DNA from: an uncultured Clostridia bacterium
GTDB lineage: Bacteria; Bacillota; Clostridia; Oscillospirales; Acutalibacteraceae
Direction of reading: 5' to 3'
DNA length: 12,173 bases
NCBI GenBank assembly: GCA_945869905.1
Contig: CAMBQD010000010.1
Coordinates: 1-12,173 of the forward strand
Both the position numbers and the translations under genes were made by a program. Position 1 is the first letter of the stretch. Every line of letters begins with the position of its first letter. Shown one piece after another: positions 7,201 through 12,173 of the stretch. The notes beneath the pieces were generated by a model, which saw only the letters and a program-made list of their open reading frames with translations, ran no database searches and was not told the origin of the DNA.

Positions 7201-9080
7201 ACGCAGACGGACTTGTACAGCTTGTATGTAACCTGCTTGCTCCTGTCACCGACATCGTAGGCTTCACCGGTGAAGGCTCAGCTTACGTTTCTGAAATTAT
7301 TGAAACACTGTTAGGCGGTTCTATTCAGGATTCAATCATTCCGATTGTAAATTCACTCCTTGCAGGCAGTGATAACAAATACCTCAGCCAGCTTGAGCTT
7401 GCTGACATCAACTGGAATGCACTTATCAGCCTTGGCACCAAGACAACCTATACAAGTAAGGCAACAGGTGCCGACGGTAAGTTCTTAACCGGTAAGATGG
7501 TTGGCAATGTTGATCAGGGCAAGGTTCTTATCACAGTTCTTCGCTACGTTGCAAATCTTATTATTGATAACGCATCAGTGCTTAAGGGTCTGATTTGTTC
7601 AATAGACGGTATTGCAAAGAGCGACAAGGCTGATATGATTATTTCCATAATCACCAGCGTATTTAACACAATCAGCACAGCATCTGCTGACCAGATTGTT
7701 GCCGCAGTATTCTATCTGCTGGCAGGTCAGCCTGAAAATGCTTTCTGGGATTACACCAGCTACAAGACAGGCAAGTATAGCTTTACTTATCCTGAAAGTG
7801 TTGATGTTAACTTCCTTAAGCAGCTTCCTCCAATGCTTGACGGCTTAATCGGCGGTTTGGCTGACCTTAACGGTCTTATCGGCGGAGCACTCTTTAAGGA
7901 TGAGCTTGTAAGCAAGCTGGCTAAAGGCCTTTACGGTGCAATTGAAGGCGTTAAGATTAACGATAACTTAAATCTTACACAGCTTCTTGCACAGACAGAT
8001 ATTGATTTCTCAACAGGCAATGTTGCGAAGCTCCTTGTTGATGAAAGATACGGACAGAAGTTTGAAAGCGCAGCAGCAACTATTTCCGCTGCAGGCTCTT
8101 GGAGCAAAGTAAACGTTGACTCACTTAAGTGGGGCGTAACTGACAGAGACAGCTTCTTCCATGCACTTGTTGCTGTACTCCGTCCGCTTTACGGTGTACT
8201 TGACGTACTTCTTAACGATGCTTACCTTGGCTTGTTTGATATTGTAAGACTTCCGGGCTCAAACGGTTACACATCATCAATCGTTCCGCTTATGGAAGCA
8301 TTCTCAATGTACAACATTAAGACACAGTATCAGTACAGACAGGATATGCAGAAGGAGTATGACGCAATTCTCCTTGACATCATCAATCCTATTTGGGATT
8401 TGGTAGAGGATGTACTTAATGCTCCTCTTCAGACAGTAGCAGCAATTGTTCCTAACCTTGCACTCTTCATTGGCAACAACGGACTGTGCCAGATTCTTGA
8501 CAATCTGCTTACTCCGATATCTGCTCTTGCAGATGCAATCAGACCGGTTGTTGATTTGAACGATCTTCTTGAGTCGCTCTTCAGTGCTCTTAACTTCGAC
8601 CTCAACAGCATCCTTGGTAAGATTGGTGTAACAAACTTCTCACTTGATGTTTATGACCTTAACAAGACATTAAAGCAAATCGTTGGCGCAGACAACATCA
8701 TTCCTCTTGTTAACAGCATTCTTGGAATGATTAAGATTAAGGGTACTCCTCTTGGACTTAAGCTTAACGCTGTTGATTGGCTCCAGCTTGCAAGCCACGG
8801 TACAGTAGTTGTAAGCTACTCACAGGCTGCAACCTACGGCGCAAGAATCTTTGTTCAGGGTGATTCCTCTGAAACACTGATTGCCGTTCTCAGATACTTG
8901 ATTGCTACCGTAAATACCGGTGACAACTTCGATAAGATTAATAACCTTATCGGCGGACTCCTTGGTGACGGTGCAAGCGACAGCGTATCCGATATGATTG
9001 GTCAGGTACTTGGTATGCTTCAGGGCGACACAGATGAGGTTATTGCTTCTCTGGTTAACCTTCTCCAGTCAATTGCTTAA
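1230..9080 (+). CDS. Giant secreted repeat protein of unrecognised family (2616 aa)
   Basis: The start at 1230 is set by its ribosome binding site and because it places a clean signal peptide at the N-terminus: MKTSKK, a hydrophobic core (LLSFFLAVVMVV), and likely cleavage after A-F-A at residue 29. The mature protein is rich in Leu, Asn, Asp, Ile and Ala and is probably mostly helical. Residues 1077-2616 contain tandem diverged units of about 450-485 residues, the last cut short. A weaker hint of an earlier unit lies near 750-800 (W788 in VGWDLNELL). I see no LPXTG motif, SLH domain, dockerin, C-terminal membrane segment or catalytic motif. A hydrophobic stretch at 726-746 is interrupted by D736. 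The protein should be exported and either released or held non-covalently. Lys is mostly AAG and Leu mostly CTT, unlike the downstream operon, which hints at strong expression. It stands alone between a promoter and a terminator. Adhesin, surface-layer or interaction scaffold are all possible; none is shown. Confidence 0.93.
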   Translation: MKTSKKLLSFFLAVVMVVTTCSVGFTAFAQDNRNSIWSTSCEADDAFNTLNALADEYLPSALLGIGSIGNSVYAKYAKLIGKDAADLTDHEKAVINGTEERSESDPEGLKAATVQDILGVLQPVLLNLLGTNQSAYPSKIGSSKDPSYYDYLQKDDGSMPFYSLYILCRDYRDDNNLSSETRNTLAEWYETLKPIANIELVDTTETVQRVANRFQSLISGTPYDQAALYDLENFFTDEYMTSQVSEEDYNVIQSAYAQYNAELKAYGVDDITIDSFPELVFYGFNQYGTQLKYVYSYYNLIQSVGAEVSYHGTGDIFGMGATGMQYDIDGPITLDNFAELVSINWVAVNFGDSYIMSEFGHGASELTFDEAALLMAQTLENYDPSNPQQFVPFMKSFMTMYAISGMAVTILPSYELQIEEGLAIKYNDSVNSVADIDALVEASMPAGYKDGNVLSEDEVKELASLIQTCNSKVGEFFTNGSVTAQDVLFATVNATVPEQLKGTATAEYFSMIASKTYPSSQKNSNGAKYQKAFYTSFFSQYASGSYKVYLDQNGVPISGSQASSRPPMRYEGSNLAVLNYTGATFSMDKINQYIADSEKYAYSKVIADLIGVDTLNTDKATNLETKLDYKSFIDSKIEKEEPKVVLTDEQRAILYGDYDLTGEMGTEILNYILNSTIVSLFDGSNEMVSNLINGLVTDLIGSIDLVATVKDIWQRLYNSPVATVFEILPVLVVVVDSALVPFLLNGEGDVYNGFITDFMNNNLVKALPQIADYLYSSGSYIGINQVGWDLNELLPDLMHWLFEGKNAAGIDYYDGSTKTLMTGVNDGTETTIVENVFTYANCDKIDFAHYKVADRAGNALTTTSNDKGEITSYSYLGDTNADLSKLLSAHKDAEFLCSMTYSSDVPYLTGIYFVDQMLSYAKISDLPALIGNELGEVVTEIATLFTVAVDEFVASDRVNQVRYAANGTDTACKGLNNLLVAIPQLFDIMEDLAADKYGASKDAWTYCYDGKIVNDENKGYVNTVVEDIKAYADSNDPNRSVDILDWFADLFVGDWINSILDLVNNVVSSDNKISQNIPIVTGLLNALGGFGETSILTDVFNGVFQIDRESEYSFTFTEHENGFTGLSKDNAYFLITNVETLVRVITNLVAKFGSSAQAASNNQTVALSDVINIGSTTKAQTVKASAAGNDTYTAEELSNATDLINNLDKMISSLLSDSSFNGFNLGSIDNILAGVVTFFTNYLGSDCYTELGRLLNKYTLYITGYETHTPDKNGNVDAKKVYTNESLTALVVETFQLIEDVAENLLADFYDTYTLDNGNKAQYNLIVEAIEGLISPDAIAIRLDGYDKVQEKLADFNCWHNAAAQTSRGDYKIKLDWGIKAGDKDAFYKGLVSSLRLVSSIVGVLLIDTNWYETIVYPVLDALCTKNGVKVDTPAQYKATTNGYNDEALLGLIKPIAGFANSFLSKPVTTLIRAMQGFAGILDDKNGATIASILKGAITPIANELKGVGNILGIDSDKLLATSPTLKATINELAETIMAYADTKNIKLGAGDKKYALSGTNLVPILNSYLAFTGISLKQINWNKLSTAKTPAAALVYVLEYILDVLLDKGNLEAFKSLINNDTFSMIIDIIKSSNLKAKDILALVDRILEATDSPTLAYWTFSQYLQEMATGFYYPAGITKQMADNGVQSLDDLVAGIFPLLSSFGVNLGGDDLQAILNKNLFTNDLITTLATALYGALDGLDPTIKEVLKSLGIVTSTKDVAKLLTDKSYGATYSSAAKTIKAQSSWKNVKNVNWGFKDGSAKAQQGFVNALAAVLRPLYNVLDVFLNEGTLKLNETAYNLICSLDIPYTVQILTISDSETAPIQCKVAMRMKDGVLRIKFREYEGNREKSRSSELRLDFTSLKNLTDLKIEGTNGYNSAIIPLLEALQCGGISTYAQYQKDVAKAKDNLLLDVLNPLIGDSSNSFLNKLAAAPASELTKLLPNVAMYLDADGLVQLVCNLLAPVTDIVGFTGEGSAYVSEIIETLLGGSIQDSIIPIVNSLLAGSDNKYLSQLELADINWNALISLGTKTTYTSKATGADGKFLTGKMVGNVDQGKVLITVLRYVANLIIDNASVLKGLICSIDGIAKSDKADMIISIITSVFNTISTASADQIVAAVFYLLAGQPENAFWDYTSYKTGKYSFTYPESVDVNFLKQLPPMLDGLIGGLADLNGLIGGALFKDELVSKLAKGLYGAIEGVKINDNLNLTQLLAQTDIDFSTGNVAKLLVDERYGQKFESAAATISAAGSWSKVNVDSLKWGVTDRDSFFHALVAVLRPLYGVLDVLLNDAYLGLFDIVRLPGSNGYTSSIVPLMEAFSMYNIKTQYQYRQDMQKEYDAILLDIINPIWDLVEDVLNAPLQTVAAIVPNLALFIGNNGLCQILDNLLTPISALADAIRPVVDLNDLLESLFSALNFDLNSILGKIGVTNFSLDVYDLNKTLKQIVGADNIIPLVNSILGMIKIKGTPLGLKLNAVDWLQLASHGTVVVSYSQAATYGARIFVQGDSSETLIAVLRYLIATVNTGDNFDKINNLIGGLLGDGASDSVSDMIGQVLGMLQGDTDEVIASLVNLLQSIA
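4458..5912 (+). repeat. Repeat unit 0 of the giant protein (residues 1077-1561)
   Basis: This is the most diverged copy. It opens with IPIVTGLLNALG, carries YTNESLTALVVETFQLIEDV (compare LFKDELVSKLAKGLYGAIEGV of unit 2), then LDWGIKAGD with W1377, a weak version of the VLRPLY block (LVSSIVGVLL), and AQYK...LLGLIKPI. It aligns with units 1 and 2 in order, but identity is low and boundaries are by eye. Confidence 0.55.
5913..7334 (+). repeat. Repeat unit 1 of the giant protein (residues 1562-2035)
   Basis: Motifs in order are LVPILNSYL (1562), INW with W1582, LFTNDLITTLATALYGALDGL, VAKLLTDKSYG (1762), NWGF with W1796, VLRPLYNVLDVFLN (1816-1829), NGY (1916-1918), QYQKD, and LLLDVLNPL. Compared with unit 2 it carries about 70 extra residues at roughly 1840-1912, a charged, strand-like stretch (for example GVLRIKFREYEGNREKSRSS). 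Confidence 0.75.
7335..8696 (+). repeat. Repeat unit 2 of the giant protein (residues 2036-2489)
   Basis: Motifs in order are IIPIVNSLL (2036), INW with W2062, VLRYVANLI, LFKDELVSKLAKGLYGAIEGV, VAKLLVDERYG (2265), KWGV with W2301, VLRPLYGVLDVLLN (2316-2329), NGY from N2345, QYRQD, and LLDIINPI. It matches unit 1 well at protein level. The VLRPLY block also matches in DNA (about 8 of 10 bases over 54), including a shared 15-base run, which supports duplication. Confidence 0.75.
8697..9077 (+). repeat. Truncated repeat unit 3 at the C-terminus (residues 2490-2616)
   Basis: It repeats the opening of the unit: IIPLVNSILG (2490), VDW with W2517, and ETLIAVLRYLIATV, which parallels GKVLITVLRYVANLI of unit 2. 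The protein then ends with VIASLVNLLQSIA. The unit stops after about a quarter of its length, so the protein closes within a repeat and not with an anchor domain. Confidence 0.65.
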
Positions 9081-9111
9081 TGTTTAAACATTAAAGTAAA
9101 TAACTAAGCTT

Positions 9112-9141
9112 AAAGCCGGCAGATTTCTCTGCCGGCTTTTT
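9112..9141 (+). terminator. Intrinsic terminator of the giant gene
   Basis: An 11-bp perfect stem pairs 9112-9122 (AAAGCCGGCAG) with 9129-9139 (CTGCCGGCTTT) around a 6-nt loop and runs into a T tract. It lies 31 bases after the stop codon and separates the giant gene from the downstream operon. Confidence 0.92.
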
Positions 9142-9178
9142 GTGTTTTGCACAAATATTAATTTAATAAATATTTTCC

Positions 9179-9207
9179 TTGTATTATTTACGCAAATTTT
9201 ATATAAT
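9179..9207 (+). promoter_or_regulatory. Sigma-A-type promoter for the Nudix operon
   Basis: TTGTAT (9179-9184), a 17-nt spacer and a perfect TATAAT (9202-9207) form a good promoter. Transcription would start near 9214, about 24 nt before the ATG at 9238. Confidence 0.7.
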
Positions 9208-9225
9208 AAATTTATATATGTATTT

Positions 9226-9233
9226 GGTGGTGA
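9226..9233 (+). promoter_or_regulatory. Ribosome binding site deciding the Nudix start
   Basis: GGTGGTGA lies just before the ATG at 9238, with 7 nt between GGTGG and the ATG. It supports that start over the longer in-frame option at 9142, which lies upstream of the predicted promoter and inside the terminator T tract. Confidence 0.65.
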
Positions 9234-9237
9234 TATT

Positions 9238-9981
9238 ATGCTTGGAAAATCCGTCAGAGCCAAGATTGTTAAACCTATCGGCTCAACCGACGAAGCAGGA
9301 TTTACCTACCCTCTCAACTATGCGTTAATATACGATACTCCCGAAGAAGAGTATGCTTATGTTCTTGGAATTGACCACGCTGTAACAAATTTTGACGGTA
9401 GGATTATTGCTTATTTGGAGCCTGAGGACAAAAGCAAAAAAAGGGTGTGGCTGATTGCACCCAAAAGCACAAGATTTATTAATGTTGATATTCGTGAAAA
9501 ATTTGATATTGAAAAGTATTTTCCTAAATATAATTTAGTATGCTTTTACGAAAGCAGCAGCGGTGCAGTTGTATACCGCAAAATTCACGGCAGTATCCGT
9601 TATCTGCTTATAAAAAATAAGCGTTCCTCCCACTGGGGCTTTCCAAAGGGCCATATAGAAATGGGCGAAACAAAATATGACGCCGCCAGACGTGAGGTGC
9701 TGGAGGAAACAGGACTTCATCTTAAAATTCATTTGGGCTTTCAAGGCGAATCAAAATATAAAATCAAAGGTCTGATAGATAAGAAGGTAACCATTTTTGT
9801 TGGCACAACAGACGACAAGCTGACGGTTATCCAAAGGGAAGAAATTGAAAATTATATTTGGCTGCCCTACACCAGCGCAATGTCACGGCTGAAATTTGAA
9901 AATGACAGAGCAATACTGAGAAAAGCTAATAAATTTCTTATTAAAAACAAATATATTGAACCCCCCGTAACTCAGCAATAA
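9238..9981 (+). CDS. Nudix hydrolase with N-terminal pyrophosphatase-like domain
   Basis: The 247-residue protein has a complete Nudix box at 138-160: G138, E144, R152-E153, E156-E157 and G159 fit GX5EX7REUXEEXGU, preceded by WGFPKG. Nudix enzymes cleave a nucleoside diphosphate linked to another group, using Mg2+ held by the box glutamates; the substrate cannot be read from this sequence, though dinucleoside polyphosphates are plausible. Residues 1-95 resemble family I inorganic pyrophosphatases: PIGS (13-16), YPLNY (24-28), YAYVLG (39-44), FDGRIIA (52-58) and a VWLIAP segment. Most acidic metal-binding positions of a true pyrophosphatase seem absent (YAYVLG replaces DAYVLG), so this domain may bind without catalysis. 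The protein lacks a signal peptide and is cytosolic. It is first in a four-gene operon; its stop codon is followed directly by the next gene's ribosome binding site. The Nudix call is firm, the N-terminal assignment less so. Confidence 0.92.
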   Translation: MLGKSVRAKIVKPIGSTDEAGFTYPLNYALIYDTPEEEYAYVLGIDHAVTNFDGRIIAYLEPEDKSKKRVWLIAPKSTRFINVDIREKFDIEKYFPKYNLVCFYESSSGAVVYRKIHGSIRYLLIKNKRSSHWGFPKGHIEMGETKYDAARREVLEETGLHLKIHLGFQGESKYKIKGLIDKKVTIFVGTTDDKLTVIQREEIENYIWLPYTSAMSRLKFENDRAILRKANKFLIKNKYIEPPVTQQ

Positions 9982-9994
9982 AGGAGCTTTGTTT

Positions 9995-10498
9995 ATGCAA
10001 GAACTTTGTCAAACAATACAGGAATTTTTAACAGCCCACGGTATACCCGACTGGCTGGTTGTATTTTTAATTTCCGTCTGCCCTATACTTGAATGCAGAC
10101 TCGGTATGTTTACCGCCATTGTACTTTTGGGTATGAATCCTTTTGTGGGATTCATAATAAGCTTTTTGGGAAATATTTTTCCCATACCGTTTATCCTTTT
10201 GCTTATTAACTGGATATTTGAAATTCTTAAAAAGGTTCCCGGTATAAAAAAATTTGTTTTTTGGCTGGAGGATAAAACCCTAAAAAAGCGTGACAAAATT
10301 GACAAATACGGTATTTGGGGGCTTTTGCTTTTTGTTGCCATTCCACTTCCCGGTACAGGCGGCTGGACAGGAGCCTTGTTAGCGTCGCTTTTGCACCTTG
10401 ACAGGAAAAAGAGCTTTGGCGTTATATGCGTAGGCGTATTTATTGCAGGACTTATAATCACCATACTCAGCCTGATATTCGGGGCAGTTGTTTTCTAA
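9995..10498 (+). CDS. Small COG2426-type membrane protein (PF06695, 'small multi-drug export')
   Basis: The 167-residue protein has hydrophobic segments at about 18-46, 48-76, 106-134 and 141-165. Two signatures match the PF06695/COG2426 family as I remember it: PILECRLG at 30-37, with conserved Pro, Glu and Arg, and AIPLPGTGGWTGAL at 115-128, probably a re-entrant loop or part of a transport path. Length is typical for the family. The 'multi-drug export' name has weak support; a transporter or lipid-carrier role related to DedA-type proteins is a looser idea. The start at 9995 is chosen because AAGGAG (9981-9986) lies 8 nt upstream and overlaps the previous stop (TAAAGGAG). An alternative TTG at 9989 is too close to that site. 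The stop overlaps the next ATG (TAATG), which implies coupled translation. Confidence 0.88.
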   Translation: MQELCQTIQEFLTAHGIPDWLVVFLISVCPILECRLGMFTAIVLLGMNPFVGFIISFLGNIFPIPFILLLINWIFEILKKVPGIKKFVFWLEDKTLKKRDKIDKYGIWGLLLFVAIPLPGTGGWTGALLASLLHLDRKKSFGVICVGVFIAGLIITILSLIFGAVVF

Positions 10499-11658
10499 TG
10501 AACAGAGAAGAAAAATTTTTAATTGAAATATGCAGAGCATACCTTAATAAAGGTGATGTTGAATTTGACCGTGACATTAACTGGAAGGAGCTTTTTAAGC
10601 TTGCAAAGCACCACAATCTTTTGGGAATATGCTACTGCGTACTGAATAATTCAAAACACAAGGAGCTTATTCCCGGGATTTTTATAAAATCCGTTGAGGA
10701 AAAGTTCTTTGATTATGTGTACATATTTGAATTGCAGAAAAAATGTCTTGCCGAGGTTGAGGACCTGCTCACTGCCTCTCAGACGCGCCATATTTTGTTT
10801 AAGGGCGCAGTGCTTAGAAATCTTTATCCCGTGCCGGAAAGTCGTGCTATGGGTGATATAGACCTGCTTATCCCAAGGAATGACAGGGATAAGATTAAGG
10901 CTGTTCTGACCGGGGCCGGCTTTGACTGTACGGAGCAAAACGGCCCTGTGTACAACTACCGCAAGGACGGTGTGCTGCTGGAGGTACATACCGATATAAT
11001 CAGCGAATTCGGTGCCGACGCCTTCAGTGACGCCTTTGAAAACGCTACGTTTGACGGCTGTACAGGCTACTTGGATGACAGCTATCATCTGGCCTATCTA
11101 ATTGCCCACACGGCACATCATTTCAAATTCTACGGTGCCGGCATCCGCCACATTCTTGATTTGGCAGTTTTACAAATGGAAAGGCAAATTGAGCTTGACA
11201 AGGTCTTGGGATTATTAAAAAAAATAAACCTTGACACCTTCGGCAAGGTTATACTTTCCGTTTGCCGTGAATGGTTTGGCGTGGGTGAAAAATTTACAGA
11301 CAATATTGACTCAACCTGCCTTTACCTGTGCAGGTGCGGTGTGTTCGGCAGCCTGCAGGAAAACAAGGGCGCAATTGTTTCCAGAAAGGAAATGGAAAAG
11401 GATGAAAATATGTCGCCCTTTATGATAAAGCTGCGGCTTGCCTTTCCGCCCTATGAAAAGCTTAAAAATATTAATTACATAAAATTCATTGACGGCAGAC
11501 CTTGGCTTACGCCTTATGCCTGGTGCTACAGATTTTTCTATAATCTGAAAAACCGCAGGTCCTTTATGACCAATACCGTGAGTGAAATCGGTGATAAAAA
11601 AACAAAAATGCTGGCTCAAAAGGAGCTGGATTATTTTAAGGAGATAGGATTGTTATGA
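10498..11658 (+). CDS. Putative nucleotidyltransferase, PF14907 family
   Basis: This 386-residue protein fits the NTP_transf_5 group of the polymerase-beta-like nucleotidyltransferase fold. FKGAVLRNLYP (101-111) is followed by a spaced DID at D120 and D122, the usual metal-binding pair, in MGDIDLLIP. A third acidic residue could be E162 in VLLEVHTD. A His-rich segment, HTAHHFKFYG (204-213), then HILDLAVL, and a C-terminal LTPYAWCYRFF segment are also typical. Members probably transfer a nucleotide to an unknown acceptor; they often sit near polysaccharide genes, but the substrate is not established. No signal peptide or membrane segment is seen, so it is likely cytosolic. The ATG at 10498 overlaps the previous stop by one base, and its TGA overlaps the next start (ATGA), so it is tightly coupled on both sides. 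The in-frame GTG-less extension to 10426 lies inside the previous gene and is not needed. Confidence 0.82.
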   Translation: MNREEKFLIEICRAYLNKGDVEFDRDINWKELFKLAKHHNLLGICYCVLNNSKHKELIPGIFIKSVEEKFFDYVYIFELQKKCLAEVEDLLTASQTRHILFKGAVLRNLYPVPESRAMGDIDLLIPRNDRDKIKAVLTGAGFDCTEQNGPVYNYRKDGVLLEVHTDIISEFGADAFSDAFENATFDGCTGYLDDSYHLAYLIAHTAHHFKFYGAGIRHILDLAVLQMERQIELDKVLGLLKKINLDTFGKVILSVCREWFGVGEKFTDNIDSTCLYLCRCGVFGSLQENKGAIVSRKEMEKDENMSPFMIKLRLAFPPYEKLKNINYIKFIDGRPWLTPYAWCYRFFYNLKNRRSFMTNTVSEIGDKKTKMLAQKELDYFKEIGLL

Positions 11659-12173
11659 TTTTTTTGATTGTTGTGATTGCTCTTATTTGCATTTTATTGG
11701 TGCTGTTTGCATATTGGTTTTTGGCAACAAAGGCAAACGGAAAATGCCCCTTGTGCATATTGAAAAAGCTGGGTATGCCCGGAAAAATAACAATGGATAT
11801 ATCCGAAACTGAGGATTATAACAACGGTGTTGCACAAACACCTCCTATGGGCTGGTCCAGCTGGAACACCTTCCGCAACCATATTGACCAGGATTTGATT
11901 ATGGAAACTGCACAGGCAATGGTGGACAGCGGCCTTGCAGACGCAGGCTATCAGTATATTAACCTTGACGACTGCTGGCAAAGCTCTATGCGTGACTCCG
12001 ACGGCAAGCTGCAGGGCGATTTAAGAACCTTCAGTAGAGGTATACCTGCACTTATTAAGGATATCAACCAAATGGGACTTAAGGTAGGTCTTTATTCCTC
12101 CAACGGCACTCACACCTGTGAGGATATGCCTGCGTCACTTGGTAACGAGGTTCTGGACGCAAGGACTATTGCT
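11655..12173 (+). CDS. GH27 alpha-galactosidase, membrane-tethered, 5' part only
   Basis: The frame from 11655 stays open to the edge, giving 173 codons. Residues 1-23 form one strong membrane segment, followed by a short linker with CPLC at 31-34. The GH27 barrel begins at about 60: TPPMGWSSWN (62-71), YINLDDCWQ (101-109) with D105-D106, the pair that contacts the sugar in known enzymes, and GLKVGLYSSNGTHTC (141-155), where the family usually has GLK.GIYSD.G..TC. SLGNEVLDARTIA (161-173) continues the match. The catalytic nucleophile and acid/base lie beyond the window. The expected reaction is release of terminal alpha-galactose from galactosides, although GH27 also includes isomaltodextranases and alpha-N-acetylgalactosaminidases. 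The start overlaps the previous TGA. The membrane segment has no positive charge before it and several after it, so which side the enzyme faces is uncertain. Confidence 0.88.
   Translation, partial: MIFLIVVIALICILLVLFAYWFLATKANGKCPLCILKKLGMPGKITMDISETEDYNNGVAQTPPMGWSSWNTFRNHIDQDLIMETAQAMVDSGLADAGYQYINLDDCWQSSMRDSDGKLQGDLRTFSRGIPALIKDINQMGLKVGLYSSNGTHTCEDMPASLGNEVLDARTIA

Noticed and set aside
8429..8611. Short minus-strand frames opposite the giant gene
   Set aside because: These are shadows of a strongly biased coding frame on the plus strand and lack start signals.
9142..9237. Longer start for the Nudix gene at 9142
   Set aside because: It would begin inside the terminator region and upstream of the TTGTAT/TATAAT promoter; GGTGG before 9238 supports the shorter form.
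10426..10497. 24-codon N-terminal extension of the nucleotidyltransferase
   Set aside because: It sits inside the previous gene; the TAATG overlap at 10496-10500 gives a standard coupled start.

Overview
The window looks like a chromosome segment from a Gram-positive gut-type member of the Clostridia, perhaps near Ruminococcaceae/Oscillospiraceae. The grounds are moderate-to-low GC, GGAGG-type ribosome binding sites, TTGACA/TATAAT promoters, clostridial-type secretion signals, and an operon whose families (COG2426-type membrane protein, Nudix with an N-terminal pyrophosphatase-like domain, GH27) are common there. The genus is an inference. I see no RNA genes, CRISPR array, insertion sequence or phage genes.

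Layout. (1) Positions 1-511, minus strand: the 5' end of a secreted-protein gene that runs off the left edge. (2) Positions 512-1229: a long AT-rich divergent intergenic region with a good sigma-A-type promoter facing each way. Each transcript would have a leader of roughly 145-180 nt with small alternative hairpins. (3) Positions 1230-9080: one giant gene for a 2616-residue protein of unrecognised family. It has a signal peptide, no visible wall or membrane anchor, and a C-terminal half built from tandem units of about 450-485 residues. An intrinsic terminator follows. (4) Positions 9179-12173: a separate promoter and a tightly coupled four-gene operon. It encodes a Nudix hydrolase with a pyrophosphatase-like N-terminal domain, a small COG2426-type membrane protein, a PF14907-type nucleotidyltransferase, and the start of a membrane-tethered GH27 alpha-galactosidase that runs off the right edge.

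How the parts relate. The two divergent genes have similar signal peptides and face each other across one regulatory region. They are probably a co-regulated pair of large secreted proteins of unknown role. The giant gene is the least explained object here. Its repeat motifs (LVPILNS/IIPIVNS, INW, VAKLL.D..YG, WG...D, VLRPLY.VLDV.LN, QY..D, LL.D..NPI) define a family I cannot name. The downstream operon is separated by the terminator and its own promoter. Its stop/start overlaps suggest co-translation, but no single pathway for the four products is evident.
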